A DNA stretch of 64,000 nt, taken from contig JAJEKV010000063.1 in assembly GCA_021234155.1 (NCBI GenBank), positions 370,001 to 434,000 on the forward strand, given 5' to 3'. Under the pieces are notes generated by a model, which made no database searches, was not told where the DNA came from, and worked only from the letters and a program-made list of their open reading frames with translations. Below are positions 34,848 to 45,786 of the stretch, in pieces (positions within the stretch are counted from its first letter, which is position 1; each line of letters starts with the position of its first letter). Both the position numbers and the translations under genes were made by a program. The DNA is from Isoetes taiwanensis (taxonomy: Eukaryota; Streptophyta; Lycopodiopsida; Isoetales; Isoetaceae).

Positions 34848-35496
34848 CGCCTGATATTAAAGGCTTCTTTTAGTTGCCCTTTGCTGTCAATCGGGATCAC
34901 CTACAACCAACACAACGAACAAAGTAGATTTATAAAAACATCCATAAGGCAAACGAAATGAAGGAAACATGCAGAAGCAAAGATACATAAATAGGCGACA
35001 TCCTCGTAGTGCTAGTTGGCGGTCAAAAATGCTCAAAATGGTCTCAGTATCTGATTTTAGTTTAAGGGAGTGGCCAGCAGGCCTATTATTATGCATAGAT
35101 ACAGCATTAAGATACAGCAACCAAGAGAAAGAACTTCATATAGAAGAACATGTAGGATAAAGTAATTTGGCTATATCATATTTTATTTTTTCCAGGATGA
35201 TATAATAACAGCAGTGTTTACGGTGTGTCAACTACTACTAGTGGGTTAAACTTTCTTACTTTGCGACAAGCTCCGATGCTTCAGCATCCCATTGCAAAAC
35301 ACAAAACTTGTATCTCTCTGTTGATCTGAATAAAACATCCTGAGATTCGCCCTGCCATCAGAAAGAGTACAGAAGTAAATATTAACTAAATTAGTGCAAT
35401 ATTATTAGCAAGATAAAAGAGCAAATTTGTAACTTAAGAATATGATAATTACAGGTGGTCTGCAATTCGTCCATAAATTGGAACATCCAGAAGTGG
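34848..35496 (-). pseudogene. DDB1: DDB1 fragment (three N-terminal exons, one family segment missing)
   Basis: DDB1 is the CUL4 ubiquitin-ligase adaptor, about 1,090 residues, with beta-propellers. Minus-strand pieces follow its N-terminal order: 35453-35496 (PLLDVPIYGRIA, then a gap where TLELF is expected), 35260-35351 (GESQDVLFRSTERYKFCVLQ, WDAEASELVAK) and 34848-34900 (VIPIDSKGQLKEAFNIR). Acceptors and donors are present. The segment that normally sits between exons two and three (the GDVSDRIGRP region) is absent and the frame breaks after NIR. It is therefore a degraded, incomplete copy within L3. Confidence 0.85.
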
Positions 35497-35499
35497 CTG

Positions 35500-37724
35500 C
35501 AAGAAGAAAATACTCCTCAATAACCCAAAAGAAGTTAAGCGCAAAATAAAGATGCCTAGCATTCATGATTCCTGCGCGTTGTTACAAACTCAGCCACCTA
35601 CATTAAAACAACAGATATGCAAGGCATGCAGTTCCCATATTGAAATAGCAGATTTGACAAATGTCCACTGTGTTACAGTTACTTTTTGTGAGGCTTGAGG
35701 CTAGCAGCAATATTTATCATTTATAATGCCTAACCCCATTATGCTCATTTTAAACTTTTCTTTCATTATATCTTGCTCTTGTCTCGTAGAATACTGTAAA
35801 CTATCATATGCATTTTTTTTCTCTCATCCTCTTTTTGATCATCAGTTCTCTTACTTCTCACGCCACATCCATTTCTTCTCATCTATTTATTCTTTGCTCC
35901 ATCAGTCCCAAGAGAACAAGGTAATTCGTTTTATGACACTCTAAAAACATCTTACTTATCTTGCATATACTCTCAACAACCTTTTCCATCATCTCTCAAG
36001 ACTTATTCCGTCTCTTAGTTAGACCAGCTGCTTTATATATGGAGGAATAGACATGACAGCTAAAAAATGGGCTCAAGATTGTTAATCTATTCTCTGTCCA
36101 GAATGATTATGAGCAACGCCAATCATGTTAGCAGGATTTTCAACCACTTCTCTGCAACTGGATGTAGCATTCCAGTTAGCATCATTTTTGCATAAATTAC
36201 ACCAGCTTGGGTCCCATCGCAAGGGCGATGCAAGACTTCCATGGATTGCCTCAAGGCTTAAAAAGAGGTTGGCTGAAAAAGGAGTCCAAGGGTGTTGGTG
36301 TGCAAAAAGCGGTCGTGGGCCCGCCTCTTTGGGATTTCATTCGGGAAAGCCTCCTTTCCAATATCCCATGGCTGCAGCCAATACTGGGTAAAATCTAGAG
36401 CTAAAAAGAGCCTTCAAAATGATATGAATCAGCTGATCCGACATGGTCTGAAGTTCTCGTACATATCAAGGACATGGGTGCCTCCAAGTGAGCTTCCCAT
36501 CAAGATGCAAATTTACAAAGATCACTTCCTTGAGATCAGTAAAGATGGTTTCATCCAGGGCATTTGAATATCATCTCCCATGATATGCATTGGCATGCTC
36601 TTCAGCTGCTTTGCATGGCGTGTGGAAGATCATGACCTGCACAACCTAGATTATTTACACTTGAGTACACCTAAGACGTGATACACCATACCTCCAAATG
36701 CATCCCTTGCACTTTAGAAGTAGTGAGAATGTATGGGGGAAATATTGATCCTGAAGCTCCTTTTGCACCTCTTGGAGAAAAAACAACAATTATGTCACCT
36801 GAAGTCCTTGTGGGCGCATGTGTCCCATGTTGCAGACTTGTGCAGAATGCTGGCGCAGGTGTCCCTGTTGCAGACTTGTGCAGAATGCTGGAGAACACAT
36901 TGTTACACTCCCAAGCAAATATCATTTGGGGTTCAGCCATGGTTTCGATCTAGCCATGATAGATCCCAGCCATTTTTTAGCATGCAGCACAGTAAAGCAT
37001 TATCATCGCAGAAGAGTTTAAAAGCCACAATAGCATCAATAGATGGTATACACTTGGATGCTGAACCAACTCGTAATCAAAGTTTGACATCACGGAAAGA
37101 TACTCTTGATTCCAACAAGTGTGAAAACCTGGATGTAGTCAAGGGAATCTTGCATGCACAAGCTGCCGTACACCCTAAAACTGGCTGCAATGTTCCCATC
37201 CTGATTCACATAAGATAATAGAATCATACCTTGACTGAGGCACTTTGTCATGTGCATATTGTGGCGTTTTATGTTCTATAACCATATGTGTAGTCCAGCC
37301 CATAATGCAAACATATAACAAATTTGAGAAAATTTTGGCAGATCAACAGGAGCAACCTAGTGCAAGCAATGAAGCTTATGATCACAAGGTGGGCCTTAGC
37401 TTTTGCCAGCCCACTGGTGATATAAACGCAAGCAAATGCCTGAACTACAGTAAATGCAAATTACAATAGAGCTTATCACCATGGATCCACAAACAGATTA
37501 AGGATTTACGATAAGCAAGAAACTAAACATCAAAATGCACATGCTGATACTCTTTGGGGGAATTAATGGCTATTGAAGATGCCATTTGAGATTCCAAGTG
37601 TGAACGAGTCTGATTTTTTCCTTCAGTTAAAGTTCTGTAAGAAGGTGGCCCAGTGAACTGAACTGCATGTTTGTCCATATATGATGTAAAAAGATTGATA
37701 AAATTGCTCACCTTCCCCATAGAA
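35500..37724. other. L3 interior: unassigned exon-like pieces
   Basis: Plus-strand frames at 36207-36398 (GPIARAMQDFHGLPQGLKRG, PLWDFIRESLLSNIPWLQPI) and 36420-36567 (IRHGLKFSYISRTWVPPSEL) look protein-like but I cannot name them. At 36828-36893 the phrase TGTTGCAGACTTGTGCAGAA is duplicated. A minus-strand frame at 37523-37720 (MASSIAINSPKEYQHVHFDV) may be a terminal exon. All are low confidence. Confidence 0.35.
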
Positions 37725-37862
37725 TAATCTTTTCACCAAATGGCCCTGCTTCTGCTTGGATAGATGCAAGTTCTCCCTCCGCAAATGATTGAGCAGACCA
37801 TGTACTCACGAAATTTGATGCTGGGAAGGCATCATCTGCTACTCTAAGCCAGCATTTCATGC
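37725..37862 (-). other. Candidate exon, unrecognised
   Basis: A minus-strand open stretch encodes CWLRVADDAFPASNFVSTWS and FAEGELASIQAEAGPFGEKI before a donor-like GTGAGC. The composition is typical of a real exon. I do not recognise the family; it may be another captured gene piece within L3. Confidence 0.35.
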
Positions 37863-37899
37863 CAATATGGAAAAGAATGCATATCCATTTGCCAAAATG

Positions 37900-40273
37900 A
37901 TAAGTGGAGAGCTAGCTCATGAGAGTCTAGCAGAAATAACCTTTGTGCTGCCTATAACATTTACGAATTAAGAACCATTGTACATCAAAATGGCGTACAG
38001 ACAGATTGACACAGTGCTAAGAGTAGCACTATGACTGGATTCAACAGTCTGCAGACTCCCCACAGCGGCAAATAGCAAACAAGAGATTCTATGATGCCTA
38101 CCAATAAAGGAGATCACTAACACATGCAAGCGTAACAGATGTGGTGTTGGACTCCGAATGCCAGCAGCTTGCAGTCTGTAAATGCGCCAAATTTTTACTT
38201 CTACAATATGTGAAGAATTGAACCAAAACATGTGGCACGCACATATTCACTGCTAATGAGTGCATTTCTTCTCTAATGATGATTACTGGCATGGAAACTT
38301 GCCTGGCTAGAACTCTGTTGGTGGTCAAAGCAGATGCCATCTACTTCTACAACAATAGCATGCCCTACCTCTCTATACGACTATTACCAGCAATACATGG
38401 CATAGGAGTTATAATTAAAATGTGATGGTAGCATTTCACAAAATGCCCATTATATTATATTTGAACTCTATGTATACCTTGCAAGATTTCTCATTTCTTT
38501 TTCTGCCCATGTTTTGACCATCTTACGAGGGTTATGCTTGCAATAGCCATGTTGCGTGATTATACTATTGTTTGGCCATATTATTTAACTATATATAATA
38601 ACTGGAAATGAAGAGAAAATCTCACAACTAACACAGCCAAAACTGTGTTCCTGTCTGGCAGATGGGCAGAATGCAGCTCATGTTTTATGTTGCACTGTAT
38701 GTTGGCACTTTAGTAGAAAAAAGGAGAGAGAGGCTGCAAATGCATCTACTTGGACCAAAAATGCAGATTTTATTATAGCTTCAGTATATACAGTAGTATT
38801 TTCCTCCAATCGACCTACATGGCATTTAGCTAGATAATTAGAACTGTAAAGACATGCTAGCCCTCGTCAGTTTGACAGATCAGGATAAGATCTGATGAGC
38901 ATATAATGTACAGACAAACTAGAATGAAATATGACAGTACAACTTAACTACAACAAGTACAACTTAACTATAACAGCATGATAAAACGAAAAATCACAGA
39001 AGAACTCAAAAACTTAACATTCTACTCACCGGATTAGCATTCGACCTGTTGTATCCAGATTTCCTTGCTACCCAAACTAAGCAAAGAACAGGTCCGTGGC
39101 TCGGGTTGTTGGCATAATCGATCCCCTCAAATACAAAGAACAGGAATATAAGTGATGAAATTTGAGAATTAGAAGGAAAAAGAGAAGTACCGGACAGGGA
39201 AAGCAGGGGCGGCTTCATCTGTGGCAGAAGATCTGGCGACAGCTTCAAGCAAGCAGGCAATCTATCGAGAAGTAGATAATGTCGGATGATGATCCGTGGC
39301 ATGCAACCTGATCATGCCGCAACTCCCACATCCCTGAATCAAGAAAGAACGACCAGACCAAACATTCACACTCCATTTCGAAGACATTTTTTTTGTTGCC
39401 TAAAATACTTCGTTACGGCGCCCTTTCTAATTAAAGGACCTAAAGGACCTAAAGGACAGGTCCAAACATGGATCAGACTGCCAATGCTTTCATATTCTCA
39501 ACCTCCACTTCGAAAAGCTTACTTTTTAATCTTTCTCAATACAGAGCTAGTTCTAAAGTTGTCCTAAGCCCAGTCCTGGCCAGCCTCCCCAGTTTACTTA
39601 ACATTTGAGCTTATTATCACCTCACAAAGCACCAAGCTCAATATCCACATGCTACTTGGGAAACCATGTGCCAATTCCAACTCTTCCCGTAATCCAACTG
39701 GCACAAACCCACAGAATGCCTATGGTGATGGAAAGAATGGAAAGAAGCTGATGTTAATATTTGGCAGAAACAGATGGACAACCTCCTCAAGCTATGCCAC
39801 TAGAGCTATGGCGGGAAAGCAAGAAATCAAGAAACCCAAATGAGCAAGATCTCCCACATGAAATTGAGATATAATCGCATTTTGCCGCAAACAAATCCAG
39901 AGCAGCAACTTGGAACTTACCATTCGAGCAAAGCATATTGCCACGAAAAAAAATCGTAGCGACCATGAAAGCCGTAGTTTTGCAGAAAGATGTTTCAACT
40001 CAGATGCAAGACTTGCTGTATTACCTCAGATGATAAAAAACCTACTCTATTAAAACCGAAATAATCAGCTTACCTCTAATGCGTTCTGTGACCCTCTGGT
40101 CGCCCAAGCCATGCTAAGGAAACTCTGCAGACTTGCTCAGTATATATCGGGATAGAATAATGAGCTTAGGATATAGAGTCTGTGCCAAACACTCTGCTGA
40201 TCTGGATTTAGTTTAATAAACCCAGCGTATCCATCGAATTACAGATATATCATAAAACAGAGTCCACACGTGA
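37900..40273. other. L3 interior, mostly non-coding
   Basis: No named gene. Exon-like minus-strand pieces are near 39020-39120 (GIDYANNPSHGPVLCLVWVA) and 40082-40120 (MAWATRGSQNALE followed by GTAAGC). The triplet AAAGGACCT is repeated at about 39437-39460. Confidence 0.4.
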
Positions 40274-40620
40274 GCTTCAAAAATCTAATCTGCAACTGGT
40301 TGAGCTCCATTCAAACGTATCTCTTCTTGGCCTATGCATTATAAAACATCAATGTCAAGAAGAAAATGGAGAAATAACTGCTACAATGGATCTTCAAAAC
40401 AAAAGCCCTAACAATGCATTGAATATGGAGTATCAATAGAGTTATGAAATCTTCTAGCAGGCTTTTATTCAGTATACCAAGCATGTCATTGCTTAATTCT
40501 ACTGATCCACAAATAAGGCACATGTAAAAGCATCATCCTCACCAGTTGAAGGAGACGATTCTGCTGATTTTTCTAGGGTCTCTGCAAGTGGAACACCTTC
40601 AGAGGAAAGAAACGAGAGGA
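40274..40620 (-). repeat. Segment shared with 18748-19049 (copy B)
   Basis: About 347 bp, nearly identical to copy A except for 45 extra bases near 40321. On the minus strand it holds the end of the unrecognised gene and MELNQLQIRFLK, the start of the PMP22-like frame, after which the sequence diverges and no PMP22 exon follows. Confidence 0.92.
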
Positions 40621-40732
40621 GGCCGAGGGCGCGATCATCACGATGCCTCTGCTGCTGCCAAAGAGAAGATAAATTTTCACCCATCTGCATTTGCGGATTA
40701 CCAAACGACCAAATATAGCAAACAAAAACCAT
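40499..40732 (-). pseudogene. Terminal exon of an unrecognised gene (copy B)
   Basis: The frame reads MGENLSSLWQQQRHRDDRAL, then LLSFLSSEGVPLAETLEKSA and DDAFTCALFVDQ with the same TAG stop as copy A. Upstream of LLSFL the two copies differ, so the breakpoint lies inside the coding part or the exons are alternative. Function unknown. A short tandem repeat (AGCAAATATAGCAAACAAAA) lies upstream at 40715-40760. Confidence 0.45.
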
Positions 40733-41046
40733 TTAGCAAATATAGCAAACAAAACCATTTGTAATCCAAGGATATTTGGGCTCACGAAACTCTGCATCTA
40801 ACCTGCCGTTTATAGCATTGAGACCAAATTTGGTTCTCCAAAAATCCACTGTATAGGGAATGAAGCCGTCCAAAAATTATATCGCTCTGTTTTCTTAAGA
40901 AGAGGCGGCCAATGTGGTCTGGATTAGTCCGAACCGAGTAAAAGGAAAACCCAAATCGGCCCCAATCTTTCCCATACCTCATACTTTGTCTACCATATCC
41001 CCACCTCCTCCTAAGACCCAAGAAAAACAAAGACATACCGTAAAAC

Positions 41047-41363
41047 CGAAAATGTGCGCCAAAGAACCCCTACCCACTAAAGGGGCAAAACCGTGAAGAA
41101 GGCTCACTGCTGGGAGAACAGAGGATACCAATTTGGGGCTTTTGTTGTGGGGTCGTTCATCTCGAGATGGATGGGCCGAGATCAATTGCACCAACATTTT
41201 GGTACACCAACAATAGGGATGCTTGGGGAGTTACGAGGTGGCACCGTCTGGGCCGTCCATCTCAGAGATGGACGGCCGAGATCAATCTCTACCAACATTT
41301 TGTGGCATCAATCTCTACATCATTTGGGGTATTGACAACATTTGTGGCACCCAATATAATTGT
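41047..41363 (+). repeat. Tail region of L3 with perfect palindrome
   Basis: The same order of blocks as at 22285-22606. The palindrome at 41251-41277 is perfect: GGCCGTCCATCTC, a single A, GAGATGGACGGCC. It is followed by GAGATCAATCTCTACCAACA and, at the end, GGCACCCAATATAATTGT. Confidence 0.93.
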
Positions 41364-41383
41364 ATATATATAAGGATATATAT

Positions 41384-41601
41384 AGTAGTTTTTCCCTAAA
41401 ATCTAATGGTTATGGATTTATTGCTGAATATGTATAATTAGACGAGGTAAAGAAATTGTCAAAGATAAATCAAAATAATCTTATTCTTAGAGGTGAAAAT
41501 GGCATGAATCTGACCACTAACAAAATCCTCAGAATAGGTCCAAAGGAGATGCATAACAACAAAAAATAGTTTATTGCCTACTTAATTAGGGGTGTTGTCA
41601 A
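41384..41601 (+). repeat. 218-bp direct repeat F, left copy
   Basis: Starts AGTAGTTTTTCCCTAAAATC immediately after a TA tract and ends GGGGTGTTGTCAA. By eye it has no difference from 44021-44238. Confidence 0.95.
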
Positions 41602-43075
41602 GAAATCATGGCCCTTAATTTTTATAAGGAAAGTGCAAGGAAGCTTCCTCAAAAGTGGATTTGGTGCAACCAATCTTAACCATTAGATCAAAAGGGGGGA
41701 GGACAAATCCTAGCCATTCATTTTTATAATAAATTAGATTTTTTTATATTAAAGGAGGTGAGGTGGCACCCTTTATTTAATGAAAAGATAGTGAGGTGGC
41801 AACTCATTAATTATGAAGCTTTCTTGGAAGCTTCTTTTTTTGTGTCGCGCGGTGGAGGTCTCGGATCAAAGTGGGACCCACGCCGTTGGATTCCTCTCAT
41901 CAAATGCTTTCTAATGAGTAGTGGTTTGGCATCATTCCGTGCAATGTTGGATAATCTAGGGGAATATTCATAGAATCTAAGGGAATTTGAGAGATATTGG
42001 GATAATCTTTGAAAATCAAGGGAATCTCAAGAGAATCTTAAGGAATCTATGGGAATCTCAAAAGAATCTAGGGGAATCTAAGAAAACCTTCAAAAAATGT
42101 TTAAGAATCGAGGGAAAGCTCGATGGAATTTTAGAGATCTAAGAGGATCTTCATAGAACGTAAGGGAATCTATAAAAATCTACATAGAATCTTGGGGAAT
42201 CTAAACGAATCTTCAAATAATCTTTAAAAATCTAGGGGAATCTTTACAGAACCTTAAGAATCTAGGGGGATCTTTGTGGAATCTTAGGGAATCGCAGGAG
42301 ATTCCAAGGGATCTAGGGGGCACCATGTCTTTAAGCCGTCGGATCAAAAGGGGAGGAGAAATCATGGCCCTTAAGTTTTATAAGGAAAGTGCAAGGAAGC
42401 TTCCTCAAAAGTGGATTTGGTGCAACCAATCTTAACCATTAGATCAAAAGGGGGGAGGACAAATCCTAGCCATTCATTTTTATAATAAATTAGATTTTTT
42501 TATATTAAAGGAGGTGAGGTGGCACCCTTTATTTAATGAAAAGATAGTGAGGTGGCAACTCATTAATTATGAAGCTTTCTTGGAAGCTTCTTTTTTTGTG
42601 TCGCGCGGTGGAGGTCTCGGATCAAAGTGGGACCCACGCCGTTGGATTCCTCTCATCAAATGCTTTCTAATGAGTAGTGGTTTGGCATCATTCCGTGCAA
42701 TGTTGGATAATCTAGGGGAATATTCATAGAATCTAAGGGAATTTGAGAGATATTGGGATAATCTTTGAAAATCAAGGGAATCTCAAGAGAATCTTAAGGA
42801 ATCTATGGGAATCTCAAAAGAATCTAGGGGAATCTAAGAAAACCTTCAAAAAATGTTTAAGAATCGAGGGAAAGCTCGATGGAATTTTAGAGATCTAAGA
42901 GGATCTTCATAGAACGTAAGGGAATCTATAAAAATCTACATAGAATCTTGGGGAATCTAAACGAATCTTCAAATAATCTTTAAAAATCTAGGGGAGTCTT
43001 TACAGAACCTTAAGAATCTAGGGGGATCTTTGTGGAATCTTAGGGAATCGCAGGAGATTCCAAGGGATCTAGGGG
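41602..43075. repeat. Tandem duplication inside S5, period 756 bp
   Basis: 41602-42320 recurs at 42358-43075 with only a few substitutions seen (for example CTTAATTTTT against CTTAAGTTTT, and GGGGAATCTT against GGGGAGTCTT). A 37-bp spacer (42321-42357) between them is the next stretch of body (CACCATGTCTTTAAGCCGTC), which fixes the order of events. Confidence 0.95.
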
Positions 43076-43998
43076 AATCTTTGACAGTAGATGCGTTCTA
43101 TAGGGGAATCTTATAGAATCTAAGGGAATCTACAAGAATCTACATGGAATCTTGGAGAATCTAGAGGAATCTTAGGATAATATTTGGGAATCTAAGGGAA
43201 TCTTAGGATAATATTTGGGAATCTAAGGGAATCTCAAGAGAGTATTTAAGAATCTAAAGGAATCTAGAGGAATCTTGGGATAACCTTTGGAATCAAGAAA
43301 ATGTCAAGAGAATCCTAACGAATCTATGGGAATCAAAAGAATATAGAGGAATCTAAGAGAATCTTCAACAAATATTTGAGAATCAGGGAGAATCTTTATG
43401 GAATCTTAGAGAATTTAGTGGAATCTTGATAGAATCTAAGGGAATCTAGGAGAATCTACATAGAAACTTAGGGAATCTAAAGGAATCTTTAGACAATCTT
43501 TGAAAATATGGGGGAATCTTTGTAGAACCTTAAGAATCTAGGGGATGTTTATGGAATTTTAGGGAATTTAGGGGGAATCCAAGGGGATCTAGGGGAATTT
43601 TTGACATTAGGTGTGTTCTACAGAGGGAGCTTCATAGAATCTAAGGAAATCTTGAAGAATCTACATGGAATCTTGAGGAATCTTAGAATAATCGTTGGGA
43701 ATCTAGGGGAATCTCAAGAGAATCTTTAAGAATCTAAAGGAATCTAAGGGAATCTTCATAAAATCTTTGAGTATCTAGAGAATCTTGGTGGAATCTTAGA
43801 GAATCTCTATAGAATCTTCATCGCATGACTTTAAATTTGACTTCTACTCGAATTTGTACAATTCCTCGAGGAATAATCCGCGAATCTTGGGGAATATAAG
43901 CGAACATTGATGGAGAATCTTTATAGGATCTTCGTTGGATGGCACTGCATTTGGCTTCTAGTCGAATTTGTACAGTCCCTCATAGTACAATAACTTGT
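41602..43998 (-). mobile_element. Short TA-tract element S5, inverted and tail-truncated
   Basis: Read on the minus strand, the head is ACAAGTTATTGTACTATGAG (ending at 43998), followed by GCCAAATGCAGTGCCATCC and the AGATTCC-type array, then the same body as S2/S3. It stops abruptly within the body at GGGCCATGATTTC (41602), where repeat F begins, so about 200 bp of tail are missing. It contains a 756-bp internal tandem duplication. The 71-codon frames at 41758 and 42514 are identical only because of that duplication and are not genes. Confidence 0.7.
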
Positions 43999-44020
43999 AT
44001 ATATATATATATATATATAT
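43999..44020. repeat. (TA)n tract at the head of S5
   Basis: Eleven AT dinucleotides between ACTTGT (the inverted head) and repeat F. The left copy of F is also preceded by a TA tract. Confidence 0.95.
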
Positions 44021-44238
44021 AGTAGTTTTTCCCTAAAATCTAATGGTTATGGATTTATTGCTGAATATGTATAATTAGACGAGGTAAAGAAATTGTCAAA
44101 GATAAATCAAAATAATCTTATTCTTAGAGGTGAAAATGGCATGAATCTGACCACTAACAAAATCCTCAGAATAGGTCCAAAGGAGATGCATAACAACAAA
44201 AAATAGTTTATTGCCTACTTAATTAGGGGTGTTGTCAA
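44021..44238 (+). repeat. 218-bp direct repeat F, right copy
   Basis: Apparently identical to 41384-41601, ending GGGGTGTTGTCAA, after which unique sequence (CACTCCAATTTTTTTTTC) begins. Confidence 0.95.
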
Positions 44239-45786
44239 CACTCCAATTTTTTTTTCAACCAGTTTGAAAATGTTTGCAGGGACCAAAATAGAGAAATTGG
44301 GACTGAACCAACCACTGAAATTCAATCGCAGTGCTAAATGATGGAGAAATTTCAATAAGATATCGGAGGTCCACCAATAGTGGATGAGAATTATGTCTAA
44401 TGAGCTCTTCATTTAAGTTGTGATTAATGATTCCACTTTCTTTCAGCTGCTCCATTCAACGGCCATACCTACAGCATGGTCCAGTATTAGTGACCCTCCC
44501 TTAGTACGTAAAAATATATTTATTTGCCAGCTTTTTGTATATATTTTCTTTAAAAGATAGCAGTAATATGAATGTTCTGCGTTGTTGATTGGCTTGTCCA
44601 TCTGCAATTTCTACGTCTATTGGAAACTTATCCTACTTCCATTGTGATATGTTTGACTATTTCGTCAAAGGACGATAAAAAACTTATCTTATCTTATTTC
44701 TTTCTGGCTAGCTAGCCCTGTGAATAGCTCTCATCAAGGGCTCCAAAGTCATATTTAACACCCTTAGTAGCTAGGGATATTCTCTAACATATAAGCTCTA
44801 AGATAACCATTATGTGAACCACCTTTCGACGATAACATCCTCTATGGGCATTTTTCACGTGGAGGGGATTTAGTGTGTTTCACTATTGTTAGAACCATAA
44901 AGTCCTGGATTTTGGTCCCTCGTGTTAGTGGGAATTAACAATTTTTTTTCCGGCTTTATTAAACATTTTTCTAGATATTTTGCCAAAGTGTGTCATTAAA
45001 TATGTAATAGCTACCAACTAAGGATTTGGAAATACGAAGATGCCACATATATAGTATCAAAATTTGACCTAAAATTTATTTTTTTCGTTAGCAAGCTTGC
45101 TTAACCCCTCTTACAACAATTCCTCAAATTCTAGCCTATCCATATCACCACACACATCATTAAAACCGATGAGCACTATTGGATTCCTAATTTCTTAATC
45201 TAACGACCATGAAAATTAGAAAATGTCTTGGAAATTACATGCTTTCGTGCTTTCCATTTTGCTTTCAAAGTGGATTGATTGACTCCTCTGGCTTTGTTTC
45301 AGCAGTCAAGACCTGCAATCCCAACAACCGAAAGCAAAGGATTGCGCCCCATTTATTGGGCATGAAAATGGGCAACAACGGAAAACAAAGGATTACGTCA
45401 TATATTGCACATGAAATGGTTGTTGATTTCCTCCATGTGGTTGCAAGGATTTGCCAGAGTTGGATATGCGTAGCTATTCCCCTTTGATCAAGACCAAGCT
45501 TCAAAGCTGAATATGCTTGGAGTGTTCAGGGATGTGGGCAAGTAGTTTGGGATTATTTGCTGGTCCCCTATGAATTAATAGCCACCTGCAACTATAGTCT
45601 TCAATGGAGGGCTTCAAAATCTTGTGGGTTTTCTATAATTTAGCTTATTATGTTCATGTTCGTTATTCCAAAGCCTTTTCACTTGGTGCAATTAATTGCT
45701 TCATGTCTGTTTCCATATTATAACTTATCCAAAATTTAGTCTTTATATGCTCATAGGCTTAAAATCCATCTTTATATGGCATTTAG
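44239..45786. other. Spacer
   Basis: AT-rich, no recognised exon. A short duplication (AACAACCGAAAGCAAAGGAT and AACAACGGAAAACAAAGGAT) lies at 45323 and 45373. The frame at 45209-45487 has no known motif. Confidence 0.5.

Larger units (their letters stand above)
32071..41363 (+). mobile_element. Long TA-tract element L3 with host gene fragments
   Basis: Head ACAAGTATGTGTACTATAAG at 32071 after a (TA)n tract; tail ATAATTGT at 41356-41363 before TATATATA. Near 33050-33200 it carries the block (GTATGCATCTAGACCAAAGT, TAATAGCCATTCGA, GTTTATTAGGACTTCTC) that in L1 and L2 lies close to the head; here a 255-bp tandem duplication pushes it inward. Antisense gene fragments include DDB1, a TRM7-like methyltransferase and the segment shared with L1. 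At 9.29 kb it is close in length to L1, although most interior sequence differs. Confidence 0.55.

Noticed and set aside
36125-37218. Overlapping plus-strand frames as one gene
   Set aside because: Frames switch several times without splice sites I can support, and none matches a family I know; left as unassigned pieces.
13344-41363. Classical Helitrons
   Set aside because: Helitrons begin TC and end CTRR with a hairpin 10-12 bp from the end, inserting between A and T. The ends here are ACAAGT and ATAATTGT in TA tracts, and no Rep/helicase frame was found.
41758-42729. Two identical 71-codon frames starting RWHPLFNEKIVRWQ
   Set aside because: They are identical only because of the 756-bp duplication, lie across a non-coding element body, and the corresponding frame is broken in the other copies (S2, S3).
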